A stretch of 64,000 bases of DNA from Cryptomeria japonica. Lineage: Eukaryota > Streptophyta > Pinopsida > Cupressales > Cupressaceae. The notes beneath the pieces are model-generated. The model ran no database searches, was not told the origin of the DNA, and was given only the letters and a program-made list of their open reading frames with translations. Numbering within the stretch: position 1 is the stretch's first letter; each line of letters opens with the position of its first letter. Where the stretch lies: positions 908,059,009-908,123,008 of the forward strand of contig NC_081414.1 of NCBI RefSeq assembly GCF_030272615.1. Direction: 5' to 3'. Made by a program: the position numbers and the translations under genes. This document shows positions 1 through 10,692 of this stretch, in pieces.

Positions 1-523
1 TAATAGCAATCACTTTCATTTTGTAAGCCGGTGCCAATGCTCTTAAAACTTTAGACACAATTTCATCTTCACTTAATGATCCTCCACAACATTGTATTCC
101 TAAAATAGTTTCATTAACTCTTTCCATAAATGCATAAATTCTTTCATCCTCTTCCAATTTTGAATTTTCATACCTGACCTAGTAACATTCTAGCTTTGTA
201 ATTTTGACAGTGGTATCTCCTTCATTTAGTGTTTCCAATTTATCCCAAATAGCTTTAGTAGTAGATCGGTCTGATAATCCCATGATTTTCTAATCTGATA
301 ATGTGCTCAGAAGTGCTTCTCTTTCTTTGCAATCATTGTCCATGTCCTTAGCCAATGTTGGTGGATGAGGTTAATTCAGAACAAGAGCAACATAGCCATT
401 TTTTGTAACATCCCATATATCTCTTCCAATGTAGTTTATATGTGTTTCCATTATTATCTTCCATATGCCATAGCTAGTTCCATCAAGCTTTGGACTATCC
501 TTCTCGAAAATATTTGTTGCCAT
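1..523 (-). pseudogene. Copia gag (UBN2-type) N-terminal part, element C1, runs off left edge
   Basis: Reading the minus strand from the ATG at 523-521 gives one frame to the window edge, with the look of a plant Ty1/copia Gag of the UBN2 type. It has an N-terminal KLDGTSYGIWK stretch, then TKAIWDKLETLNEGD, and near the left edge a glycine-rich GGSLSEDEIVSKVLRALAP block that matches the family's conserved 'L..L...Y' region. Gag forms the particle that packages element RNA. Three in-frame stops break it (after LVLN, LSTLSD and LECY), so it is dead. The order gag, primer-binding site, LTR on the minus strand places it just inside the 5' LTR. Protease to RNase H would lie left of the window. Confidence 0.8.
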
Positions 524-564
524 AGGATCTCCTCAAGTTGTTCGGCTTCCACAAAAAGAGGACT

Positions 565-578
565 TGGCTCTGATAACA
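565..578 (-). promoter_or_regulatory. Primer-binding site of C1 (initiator tRNA-Met type)
   Basis: On the minus strand this reads TGTTATCAGAGCCA, one mismatch from the initiator-Met primer site TGGTATCAGAGCCA common in plant copia elements. It lies two bases inside the LTR edge, where minus-strand DNA synthesis would start. Confidence 0.8.
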
Positions 579-580
579 AT

Positions 581-1695
581 TGTTAGGACCTGAAAAGGAC
601 AACTGAGAGGGGGGGGGGTGAATTAATTGTCAACCAGTTGTATATAAATTATAATCCAAATGAAAATTATTTCAACTTAAACTTAATGCTGGTAAACCAA
701 ACTTATGAGCCGGTAAAACAAATTAACAAATATAGTAGTACTGGTTTAACTTAATGCATAAAATAGAAAGAGAAACAACATCCACAACACATAACATAGA
801 GATTTTGACATGGAAACCTGGTAAGGGAAAAACCATGATGGGAAACCTTACCCACAATCAGATGATACTACTGCAGATAGTATGTGTATACAAATGGGGT
901 ATGCACATGCATAAAGGACAACTACCTAGAGCTCATTGCTCAATCACAAAATAGGAGTCACACTGACTACACAATTGGATGGTTAAATCCAATGATAATG
1001 TACTACTCAAAATAGCATCTCCAATGCTAGACTTAGTACCAGTTAAGCTCTGAACATGAGTGTCAAAACACCTTCATAACCTTCCTTCAACCTTCAAATA
1101 ATGTCTGTGTGATTCACACAAGGATCTGCTTATTTTCTTTGTTCAATATTCAAACACACTCATACATTAACCATATCCTGATCTTCAATAAGATCTTCCA
1201 ATCATTTATACAAAACCTAAGACCAAATATATAGGTCAGCTCACTAAAGATATTACAGTTAAATCAATTACAAATAAGTCTTGATGAGATACCACATGTC
1301 GGCTCAATACATTTAGCAAGTTATCCAATCAATAAATAATCTCCATAACGTGTCGTGCTGATCTAGAATACCGGTCCATAACCTAGACCTATCTGCTGGT
1401 AAAGGCAAAACTATCAACCCGATTAGACCAATAAGAAAAACACCAAATCCAAACTTCCAATCCATGTCTTCGACATAACCAAATGATCTCTAGATGATAA
1501 CAAGTCATCATCGCTTCTGGTGAACCATATAACCTGCTGGTGAATATATACCAGTGATTGTGCACATGTCACTAACCATACTGGTGAACACAATGTAAAC
1601 CTCCAAGAAGATAAGTGTTGACATAAATGACAAAACCAATGCAACACATGACGAAGTCATCCATAATACCAACAAAATAGAATATTCTTCTAACA
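581..1695 (-). repeat. 5' LTR of copia element C1
   Basis: The LTR starts TGTTAG and ends CTAACA, a perfect 6-bp inverted terminal pair, and abuts the primer-binding site. It is 1115 bp long. Part of it (about 940-1080) is clearly related, in reverse complement, to 52930-53020, so this LTR family occurs twice in the window. A G-run lies near its inner edge. TATATA at 1228-1233 (minus) is a weak promoter candidate. It sits inside T1, so C1 is younger than T1. Only the flank after 1695 is in the window, so the target duplication cannot be tested. Confidence 0.8.
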
Positions 1696-2879
1696 TTGAG
1701 ACTCGGGACTTTGATATAGATAATCAAAGGAAAATAAATGAAATATATCATCAACAAGTTTTTTTTGATGAGGAATTATCTGTTAATGACTAAATGTGTA
1801 ATGTTAAACAAGGTGAGTGTTATGTGTCATTGAGAAGACCCTCAAATGAAGAGATTGCCAAAATAACAGCTGCTATGGTAGCTCGGGTAAAAAGCAACTA
1901 TCAATTGAGAAATAGGATTGTGGGTGAAGACCAGGGCAGGCCTTCAGGTTTATTTGTCAAAGAGTTAAAAAACAAAGGCAAAGAGGTCAAGGAGGATAAA
2001 TCAGGGAAAGAAGAAATCAAAATTAAGGAGGTCAAGAGAAAGGAGTGGGCTAAGAAAGTAGAGGTTGTGAAACCTATTTAAAAAACTTCTCCACTTAAGA
2101 TGAAAGCAAAGATGGTTGAAAAATTCGTTTCACCCATTGAAGTAGATTCATAGAAAGCACAAAACATTGAAGGAAATAAACCAAAGAAATATGAAGAACA
2201 ATTAGGTATGTCACTTGAATTACCAAATTACACACATGTGGATATGGTTCAGTTGCTTTCTCAGATTACAGTTAAGGTTCCTTTGCAGGAGATGTTAAGA
2301 ATTGAAGAGAATAGAGAGAAAGCCATGGCTTGGGTCAAGGGTATTTCTCATTTTGTTGAAATTGAAAATAAGAATGTATCTCATAATGTAAAGGAACAAA
2401 TAATTAAAAATGAAACAAAGGATAAAGAGTTAGAGGGAACAGTTTCTCAAATGCCCCAAATTTATCTTGAAGATACCTTAGGTGAGAGCCTTGACAATAT
2501 GGACCCTTTCTTTCTAAGTGTTATTATAAATGGAGGAGTCATGACGAATTGTATGATTGATTTTGGGGCCTCAAATAATGTCATGCCAATAAGGATAATG
2601 CAATCCATGGGTTTGAAGGTAGATACTCCTCATGGAAGATGTTGTGCTATGGATTCAAGAGAAGTGTCTATGATAGGAACTATAAAGGCACTACCTTATA
2701 AACTTATTGCTTTCCTTGAGAAAGAATTAATTATAAGTGTCCTAGATGTATATATTCCACCACATTATGTGATGTTATTGTCAAGAAAATGGAGTGCCTC
2801 TATGGGTGGAAGTTTGCAATGTGACCTGTCTTATGCTACATTTTGCATTGATGCTAAAAATGTAAAGGTTAAAATATAA
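1696..2879 (+). pseudogene. T1 gag tail and aspartic protease
   Basis: Positions 1794-2081 carry the Lys-rich linker LRRPSNEEIAKI, equivalent to T2 at about 26040-25900. Positions 2208-2879 carry the retropepsin-like protease: MIDFGASNNVMP at about 2550-2590, then YVMLLSRKWSASMGG matching the LSRQWAAAVGG end of the T2 protease. The catalytic triplet, normally D-S/T-G, reads D-F-G, so activity is doubtful. A TCT-to-TTT change would explain it. A stop separates the two parts at about 2079, and the frame ends at a TAA at 2877. Retropepsin would cut the Gag-Pol precursor inside particles. Confidence 0.75.
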
Positions 2880-2989
2880 TCTAGGGTACCGTATATGATG
2901 GTACATACAATACAATTTGATGAAGATAAGACTTGTTTTGTAGACATATGGATAAACACATTCAGGGTTGAAGATTCTCCACAAAAGAA

Positions 2990-3253
2990 GTAGAAAAATC
3001 ATCAAGAAATGATAATTTCTGGACCATGTATTTTGATGGAGCCAGTTCTAAGGAGGGCTCAGGAGCAGGTGTGTTATTCATATCCCAAATAAGATCTAAA
3101 TCTGAAGCAGAATATGAAGTGTTGTTGCTTGGTGTGAGACTATCTGAAAAATATGGGATAAAGAATCTCAAGGTTGTTGGAGACTTTGAGTTAGTCATAT
3201 CCCAAATCAGATCTAAATATAGCTCTAAGGTCAGAGGATATCACTTTTGTTAG
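2990..3253 (+). pseudogene. T1 archaeal-type RNase H upstream of RT
   Basis: The frame reads TMYFDGASSKEGSGAGVLFIS, then EYEVLLLG, then LKVVGDFELVISQIRSKY. These are the first Asp, the Glu and the second Asp regions of an RNase HI of the archaeal/plant type. The segment expected between GVLFIS and the E-Y-E block is missing, replaced by a copy of sequence found again about 117 bp downstream (3078-3101 and 3195-3218). The final Asp motif is gone. It sits between protease and RT, unlike the usual Tat order. RNase H removes the RNA strand during reverse transcription. Confidence 0.7.
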
Positions 3254-3360
3254 AATTTGAAAGATTGAGATTCAGACAAGGCCTTAAGTCCCTGACAACA
3301 TTAAAAATTGGTAGGTTTTTAATAATGATGATGATATTTTAAGGTTTCTACTTTGTGTAG

Positions 3361-4581
3361 ATGAATGTGAAAATTAGGAGATTGATTTCAGTGCTTTTTT
3401 TCCAAACAGAGGATGACAAGGAAAAAATCTTTGGGAAGGAAGTGATTCAACTGAATACAAATAAAATTCCCAAAGGTTTGGCTATTTTAGAGAGGGTGTT
3501 TGATGGTCAAGATAAGGCTAAGGTTGTTAATACTCCCCTGCACCTTGATGATTTAGAAGAAGTTAACCTTGGGACAAAAGGAGCCCCAAGGAAGGTATAT
3601 ATTGCAAAGAAAATGTCACCTAGGGTTAGGAAAATGCTAATTGATTTATTGAGAAAATGCAAGCATGTTTTTGCTTGGTCATATGATGACTTCAAGGCTT
3701 ACATGGAACACATATCTCAACATGAGATTCCCTTGAAATAAAATTCCAAGCCTTTTAGACAAAAATAGAGGTCTATTAATCCAACATTAGCACCTAAAAT
3801 GCAAGAGGAGCTAGTCAAGCTAAGAGATGTTGGGATTATAAGACTAATCAGACATTCATAATGGGTGTCTAACTTGGTACCTCTGAGAAAAAATAATGAA
3901 GATATCAGAATGTGTGTTGATTTTAGAAATTTGAATATATCTTCATTAAAAGACAATTATCCATTGCCAAATATGGAAGCAATGTTACAAAGGGTAACAG
4001 AAAGTGAGCTTTTGTATATGATGAATGGATTTTGAGGTTACAACCAAGTAATGGTTAAACAGTTAGAACAAAACAAAATAACATTTACTACACCTTGGGG
4101 AGCCTATGTTTATATAAGAATGCCTTTTGGTTTAACAAATGCAGGAGCAACATTTAAATGAGCTATGCATGTTTCATTTCTAGATATTATAAATGTTTTA
4201 TTAGTAGTATATCAGGATGATCTAACAACTTATTCCAAGAAGGAAAGTGATCAATATGGTCACCTTGAAATTTGTTTTGACAGAGCTATTGAATATGGGA
4301 TATCCCTAAACCCAAAAAAATGTATTTTTGGGGTAACTGAAGGTAAGTTTCTAGGTCACATTGTTTCAAAAGATGGTGTGAGAATTTACCCAGAGAGGGT
4401 AGTAGCGACTGACAAAGTCCCTCAGCCCAAAATAGTGAAAGGTATCCAATCTTTCTTTGGGCAGATTAATTTTTTAAGAAGGTTTGTCACTAATTATTCT
4501 AAAATTAGTAGACCTATATCCAAGATGTTAAAGAAAGGTGCAAAGATAGAATGGAATGAGGAGCAAGTCAAGGCATTCTAG
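3361..4581 (+). pseudogene. T1 reverse transcriptase
   Basis: This Ty3/gypsy RT reads in one frame with in-frame stops. In order: CKHVFAWSYDDFKAYM, WVSNLVPLRK, RMCVDFRNLN, the substrate loop with MPFGLTNAGATF, the catalytic box VVYQDDL at about 4205-4225, LNPKKCIFGV, and thumb FFGQINFLRRF. Stops occur near 3739, 3766, 3859, 4033, 4159 and 4579. Most sit where T2 or the family has Gln, Trp or Arg, so single transitions explain several. T2 RT (23181-24265, minus) is the close relative. Confidence 0.8.
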
Positions 4582-5207
4582 GAGATCAAATAGGCTACTA
4601 CAAATGCATCTGTTCTTAAAACACCTGATTACTGCAAACCTATGCAGATATTTTTGTTTGCATCTTTTCATATTGTTGTTGTTGTATTATTGCAAAATAA
4701 TTTAGAAGGTTTTGAACAACCTATAGCATTTTTTAGTAAATCTTTGCAAGTTGCAGAGCTGAAATATGATTTAAATGAGAAGAAAGCTTATGCACTAGTC
4801 AAGGTTGTTAAAGCTTTTAGGAGTTACTTGATTGCAGCAACAGTGGTTGCATACATGCCTAGTGCTACAATTAAAGATATTTTCACACAAGAGGAAGTAT
4901 CTAGAAGAAGATTTTGATGGATAAATAGGATCCAATAATTCAACATTGATATCAAAATCACTAAGTTAGTGAGAGGAAAAGGATTGCCAAAGTTGATGGC
5001 CCAGAGTAATTTGGATGGCAATCAAATAAATATTGTGGAAGAAGAGAACAGATCTTGTATCTGTGACATGGATGGTTGCAAATGGTATGCTAATATCATA
5101 TTGGTTTAGGAGAACCTCATTACTAAGATAATAAGAGCAATAAAAGCTAAAAGACACACATAAGAATGTGACCTTTCAGTCTATGTAATAGGGTAGTCTT
5201 GTTTGTT
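4582..5207 (+). pseudogene. T1 native RNase H and connector, cut before integrase
   Basis: After the RT thumb comes the native gypsy RNase H region: LKTPDY, then FLFASFHIVVVVLLQ where active enzymes have L-x-T-D-A-S, then PIAFFSKSLQ and LNEKKAYALVK. The first catalytic Asp is Phe, the same replacement as in T2. The connector IKITKLVRGKG follows, and faint similarity to T2 continues to about 5195 before element G begins. The integrase is absent. Confidence 0.7.
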
Positions 5208-6610
5208 TGATGTTTGATTTGTTTGTATTAAACCCCACCTTGTTACCCAATGACATGGATTTGGAAAATTGATAAGTCACCATGGGAATATCGGCCTAGG
5301 GGTATTTGGTTGAATATTTTTATATGTGTTTATGTGTTGCAGATGTCTTAGAAAGGTTTAATCTCAAAAGTTGCTCAAACTTAACAACTTTTAATGACAA
5401 CTTTTGGTTGCAAATAGAAGCTTCTTTCCAATGGTCACCTTAGTTCTAAAGGTGGTTGATAACCCTTGAGGAAGGTATAAAATGTCATCCCCAATCATCA
5501 TTTACAAGAAGACAATGAGGGGAGAATGACTTTGTAAACTTTGGCATCATTGAAGTAGTAGATTTCTAAGAATTTTCTGCAATTTCGTTATTCTACGTGG
5601 TGTATTGTATTGTATGATCATTTTGAATTAGGAAAACAATGGGATGTGTTAGAGTGGCCAATAACCTTTCAAATGAATCAAGTCCAAGGTCCTAATTCAT
5701 CTCTACATGGAAGAAATCGGCAAATTTCTGGAAGTAGTCTAGACTTGACACTTTTGTCAAGGGTTTTGCAAAGAAATGGCCTTACCTTACTGATCCTTTA
5801 TTGGTGGTTCATGGATTTGAAGGGGATAAAAGTATGGCTAGTGTATTTTAGGATTTTAAAGTCCTTTTGCAGGTTAGGACCAGTTGGAGGCGAGGGTTTG
5901 ATGCATTAAGGTGGGCAACTCCATGTGGCCACCGACAAGTGTAAGCAAACATGTCTCACATCAGGGGTTAAAAGGTCTGATCATGGCCTAAGACTTAGGA
6001 ATTGGTGTATTTTCAATGGCTTAAGAGTATTCCTTGAGCTTTTTTGGTGAGTTAAGGTCTGTTTCTACACACTCCTTTGTAAAATAGGCCTAATTGGGCT
6101 ATATTGGTCTCCTAACCAGGTAAGGTTTGGATTCTTGTGTTCCCTACCAATAAGAACCCTTATAATATGTTTTGTAACTCCTAAAAGGGTATCCAAATCT
6201 GGAATTTTTTGTCTGGTATTTTGGAGAAGTAAAGAGTTAAGTGTAGAAAACTAGTCTGGCAAGCCTACTAGGTTTTGTAGACCTTGTTGCAGTAGTTACC
6301 CAAACCAGTAGAAGGAACCTGAATAAAATGATTATAGGGGGTCTCCTTGACCTATGGGACTTATAATAAAACCTTAAATAGCCATTTTTTCATTTGAGAG
6401 GAGACCAAACCATTGTTGACCATGGAGACCTTGTATCAGTCAATGAACGAGATCTTGTATCGGTAACCTTTTGTTTGGGAATAAAGGGATGTGGGACTTG
6501 TCAAATGGATATTACTTAACCCCTGAGAGTGTTGTTTGATTTCTAGGGTCCTTGGTGTGTTCTTGGATTAGGGGAACCTATCCTATACCGGTACTAGGAC
6601 CTTTGCATCA
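5208..6610 (+). repeat. 5' LTR of gypsy element G
   Basis: The right end is fixed by the primer-binding site just beyond 6610 and ends CATCA. The best left end is TGATG at 5208, which makes a 5-bp inverted terminal pair and falls where T1 similarity stops. Length is about 1403 bp. A TATA box (TATAAAAT) lies at 5476-5483. Its partner 3' LTR is not in the window because C2 interrupts the element. Confidence 0.65.
5476..5483 (+). promoter_or_regulatory. TATA box in LTR of G
   Basis: TATAAAAT lies about 270 bp into the LTR, a usual place for the U3/R promoter. This is inference from position and motif only. Confidence 0.45.
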
Positions 6611-6613
6611 GAT

Positions 6614-6628
6614 TTGTATCAAAGCGAA
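6614..6628 (+). promoter_or_regulatory. Primer-binding site of G (decayed initiator tRNA-Met type)
   Basis: TTGTATCAAAGC starts three bases after the LTR end and matches the initiator-Met primer site TGGTATCAGAGC at 10 of 12 positions. Confidence 0.6.
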
Positions 6629-6659
6629 GGAGGAATCCTTTTGGGAATAAGAATAGTAC

Positions 6660-7695
6660 ATGCCAGCACAAGAATCAGAGGGTGAGGCTAGAAGAATGCT
6701 TCAAAAGATGACAAATGTGGAACTTTCCAAGATGGTGCAAGAGAACAGAGAAGAAAATGATTGGCTTAGAAGATTGATTGAGAACTTGGAAGGTAGGCTG
6801 GAGAGAGGACCTTATGGCTCAGAGGAAGTGGGAGAAGATGAGAACCCACAAGGGCAGGAAGAAGAGAAAGTTCTTGCAGAGAATAGGTACCTAGTAAATT
6901 CCTTGAATTATGTGGAGAGGAGAACCATGGACCAAAAATCAAACCTTCCTATTTTTAGTGGGAAGATGGATGTTGATGGAGTGATGGACTGGATAGAGTC
7001 CTTGAACAATTTTTTTTGAATGTGAAGACATTGCTAACAACCAAAAAATGAAGATTTCCAAGTGAAAAATGCAGGGAGCAATCCTGACATGGTGGAATTT
7101 TGTGCAAGGAGAAAGAGTGAAAGAGGGAAGAGGAATGATCAAATCTTGCAAGAAGATGATTAGAGAGATCAAGGGATTATATGTACTGGAGAACTATGAA
7201 GTCCAATTACACAAGAGAAGGCAAAATCTCAGGAAAAAAGAGATGGATGTTTGTGCCTATACTGAAGAATTTTAGAAATTGAGTATAAAGTCTAATAAGG
7301 TTGAAGATGAAAGTGAAAGAGTGGCAAGGTATCTAAACAGCCTAAGGTGGAACATACAAGAAGATTTGAACCTCTTGTGCCCTGACACTATTCATAGATG
7401 CTATCAATTAGCATTAAAAGTAGAGGAGAAGCTCAAAAGAATATAAGAGAAGAGCAATAGAGGAAGGGGTAAGCAACTAAGAGGAAGGAGCAACTTCAGA
7501 GAAAGAGGATAAAATTTTGAATTTCAAGGAGAGAGCAGTCAAGACTCCTCAAGGAATGACAACAACAACAAAGGCAACTTCAGAGGTAGAAGGCCAAATT
7601 TTAGAGGAAGATCGTCAGGAAGAGGAGCAGGACTAGTAAAATATTTTAATAGCAACCAAGAGGGACACATTTCCAATAGATACCCAGAGAAGATG
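6660..7695 (+). pseudogene. G gag
   Basis: Gag starts at ATG 6660 with a charged coiled-coil-like N-terminus (NVELSKMVQENREENDWLRR), then the capsid region: SNLPIFSGKMDVDGVMDWIE, GAILTWWNFVQ, and SERVARYLNSLRWNIQEDL. A run of eight T at about 7010-7017 causes the one frame slip, after which everything to 10692 is in a single frame. An Arg/Gly-rich tail (RGRRPNFRGRSSGRG) precedes a decayed zinc knuckle at about 7636-7680 that keeps the Gly-His core (NQEGHISN) but has lost Cys residues. In-frame stops lie near 7273, 7444 and 7510. Confidence 0.75.
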
Positions 7696-8500
7696 GGGTC
7701 TAGTTCCCAAGGAGAAAGGAGAGCCAATCTAACCCAAGAATCAGATTACCAAGGAAGTAGTAAACCTGATTCATATGGTTATCCAGAGACTGGAGAGACA
7801 CTAATATTGAGAAGAACCCTCTTCAAGGTACCAACACCTATGGAGCCACCTCAAATGAAGTCTATCTTTTGCACCACTTACTAATCAGGAGGAAAGGTAT
7901 GTAAAGTTCTGGTTGACTTAGGGTCTACCGAGAACTTTATTTCAATAGAAATGGTAGAGAAGTTGAAATTAAGGATGATAGCCCATCCATACCCCTTTAA
8001 GGTGTCTTGGCTCACAAAAGGGAAACAAACTCTTGTAGAAGAGCAGTCAAGGGTAGAATTCCAGATAGGAGCTTATAAAGATAAGATTTTGTTTGATGTT
8101 GTTAACATGGATGCTTGTCACCTCTTGTTTGGAAGACCATCGTAGTATGACCTCAAAGCACACCATGATGGCTTTAGGAATACCTATTCCATGACAAATA
8201 ATGGCAGGGTCATAGAGCTACTGCCCCTGACTAAAAACAATGAAGAGCAGAAGGAAACTGAGTCCAAAGTGATGATGATGGAGGGCAAAGCATTCCTCAA
8301 GGAGGTAAAGATGGAAGAAGGAATATGCTTTGCATTGCTTCCAATACCAACCTGAAAGGGGAAGCCTGCTATAGATGACAGAGCAAAAGGAAAGGACAAG
8401 GATCTCAGTCCAGAAGTGAAGGAGATCATTGGTAAAAACCAAGGCATAATTGCAGATGGAGTACCAAGGAGTTTTCCACCAATGAGAGAGATCAATCACT
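7696..8500 (+). pseudogene. G aspartic protease and linker
   Basis: KVLVDLGSTENFIS (about 7905-7945) is the retropepsin active-site region. Its D-S-G reads D-L-G. HLLFGRPS at about 8119-8142 is the conserved LLGRPW end of plant gypsy proteases, followed by a TAG where Trp-Gln-Tyr-Asp is usual. The linker DLSPEVKEIIGKNQGII follows and leads to RT. It shares the frame of gag and RT. A stop lies near 7882. Confidence 0.75.
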
Positions 8501-9288
8501 GTATTCACTTGATCCCAGGGGCCACATTACCTAACAAGGCTGCATACAAATTTACACCACAACAAAATGAGGAGGTGGAAAAGTAGATTCGAGAGTTTTT
8601 AGACTCTAATCTGATTAGAAAGAGTCTTAGCCCATGTGCAGTACTGACCGTTTTGGCACCCAAAAAGGATGGAACATGGAGGCTTTGTACTAACTCAAGA
8701 GTTCTAAAAAAGATCACCATAAGGTATAAATTTCCAATGCCTAGGATAGAGGATTTGCTTGATTGTTTAGGGGTTGCAAAATATTTTTCTAAAATTAATT
8801 TAAAGAGTGGATACCACCAAATTAGAATTAGACTTGGTGATGAGTGGAAAACAACCTTCAAAACAAATGAAGGGTTGTATGAATGGAAGGTTATGCCATT
8901 TGGTTTTTCGAACACCCCAAGTACTTTCATGAGACTCGTGAATGAAGTTTTGAAAGAATTCACAAGAAAGTTTGTAATAGTGTATTTGGATGACATCCTA
9001 GTATTTAGTAGGACAAAAGAAGAACACTTGAGGCATCTAGACATGTTTTTGAAAAGGTTGAGTGAAGAGGAATTGATGACAAATATGGAAAAGTGTTTGT
9101 TCATGTAGGAAGAGCTCATCTACCTAGGATTTGTGATCTCCAAGGGTCACTTGAAGATGTATTAGGATAAGGTAAATGCAATTATTTCTTGGCATGCTCC
9201 TAGGACTATTGGTGAAGTTAGAAGTTTCCATTGGTTAGCTACATTTTATAGAAAGTTCATAAGAGGTTTCAGTTAGATATGTGCTCCA
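8501..9288 (+). pseudogene. G reverse transcriptase
   Basis: Gypsy RT in order: [39 protein letters not shown] (normally CVDYRALN), [35 protein letters not shown], catalytic [12 protein letters not shown] at about 8974-9010, and thumb IGEVRSFHWLATFYRKFI. In-frame stops occur near 8584, 9106, 9163 and 9274. Those after VEK and after CLFM are TAG where related elements have Gln. No indel is needed in this domain. Confidence 0.85.
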
Positions 9289-9870
9289 ATGTTGGAAACC
9301 ATAAAAGGTTCTCAAAAGTGCAAGTTTTCTTGGACAAAAGAGGTGGATGATGGATTTGTAACTCTCAAGAAAAAGGTATCTCAACAACCAATACTTTCTT
9401 TACATAATTTTAACAAAGTGTTTCAGATTGAATGTGATGCTAGTCATGTGGCCATGGGAGTAGTCATAAGCTAAGAAGGAAGACCTATAGCATTCTTTAG
9501 TGAAAAACTCAATGAGGCAAAGAGAAAATATTCTTCTTATGACCTAAAAATGTATGCACTAGTTCAAGCATTGAAAAAATGGAGACACTATCTACTACCA
9601 AAGGAATTTGTGGTGTACATTGACAACCAAGCCTTGAGTTTCATTAATAGCCAAGAAAAGTTAAGCCATAGGCATATGAAGTGGGTAGAATCCCTACAAG
9701 CCTATACCTTTTCCATAAAACACAGGAAAGGAGTAGCCAACAAAGTGGTTGATGCACTGAGTAGGAGAGTGCTAACCATATCAGAAATCCAATTAGAAAG
9801 CATTGGGATTGATGCAATGAAAAACACGTATGTTAAAGATAAGGACTTTAAGGAGATTTACAAGGCATGA
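9289..9870 (+). pseudogene. G native RNase H
   Basis: FQIECDASHVAMGVVIS gives the intact first Asp (D-A-S). PIAFFSEKLNEAKRKYSSYDLKMYALV is the Glu region, VVYIDNQALSFI the second Asp region, and HRKGVANKVVDALSRR the closing region with its final Asp. One TAA interrupts it after VVIS, where Gln is usual. There is no second, archaeal-type RNase H here, unlike T and X. Confidence 0.85.
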
Positions 9871-10692
9871 ACTGAATTTGGTGAAAGGTATCATGTGGAG
9901 TTTTTTGATTTTCTGATCTAGGATAGAATTATTTTCAAAGGTGGGCAATTGTGCATGCCAAAGTTCTCAATGAGGACTAATATCATCAAGGAATAGCATA
10001 GTGGAGCTATGTCAGGTCATTTTGGTTTTGACAAGACACTTGAATTGGTAAGAAGGCACTACTTTTGGTCCAAATTGTAGGTTGATGTAAGAAAATTTGT
10101 AGACACATGCACCATTTGCCAAAAGGAAAAAGGAAGAAGTACTAATGCTGGTCTCTATCAACCCTTACCCATTCCCTCAAGACCATGGGGAAGTGTGTTA
10201 ATAGAATTTATAATGGGTTTACCTAGGACCCAAAAGGGATTTGACAGTGTATTTGTGATAGTGGATAGGTTTAGTAAAATGGCACATTTCTTGCCACGTA
10301 AGTCAACTAGTGATGCATCTTATATAGAAGACTTGTTTTTCAAAGAATTAGCAAGGATTCATGGACCTACATTGAACATAGTGTCTGACCGGGATGTCAA
10401 ATTTGTTGGCCATTTTTGGAGAACTTTTAGGAGGAAACTTGGCACCATTTTTTCCTTCTCATCAGCCTATAATCCACAAATGGATGGGCAGATAGAAGTA
10501 GTAAACTGGTCATTAGGGAATTTGTTGAGATGTCTTACAAGGCAACATGATGAAAAGTGGGATTCAATCTTACCTTGGGCTGAGTTTGCCTACAATGACA
10601 CTATAAACAGAAGCATATGGAAGTCACCATTTCAGATTATGTATGGGTTGCATCCAAGAGGGGTATTGGAGCTGAGAAAAATGATAACTTAA
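9871..10692 (+). pseudogene. G integrase, cut by C2
   Basis: The zinc region shows HFGFDKTLELVRRHYFW followed by VDTCTICQKEKG (C-x2-C). The core has the first Asp position changed (LIEFIMGLP, normally D-F-I-x-G-L-P), NIVSDRDVKF for the second Asp, and QMDGQIEVVN for the Glu. The frame stops abruptly at 10692 where the copia LTR of C2 begins, so C2 inserted into G. The C-terminal domain, any chromodomain and the 3' LTR are missing. Motifs resemble chromovirus-type gypsy, but the clade cannot be fixed without the lost end. Confidence 0.85.

Larger units (their letters stand above)
1696..5207 (+). mobile_element. T1: Tat-like gypsy remnant (protease, archaeal RNase H, RT, native RNase H)
   Basis: Domain order on the plus strand is gag tail, protease, archaeal-type RNase H, RT, native RNase H, start of the connector to integrase. 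It is collinear with T2 on the other strand, block by block: LRRPS(N/E)EE, (L)VKELKNKG / FIKEITQKG, VVYQDDL and KITKLVRG. It has lost its left end to C1 and its integrase to G at about 5207. It has frame changes between protease and RNase H, and between RNase H and RT, plus many in-frame stops. T1 and T2 are two members of one family, T1 the more decayed. Confidence 0.8.

Noticed and set aside
5610-5909. 99-codon frame in the LTR of G
   Set aside because: Lies within a non-coding LTR and has no recognisable features.
8184-9119. Minus-strand frames of 96-204 codons opposite the G RT
   Set aside because: The sense strand carries the full, ordered RT motifs, so these are shadows.
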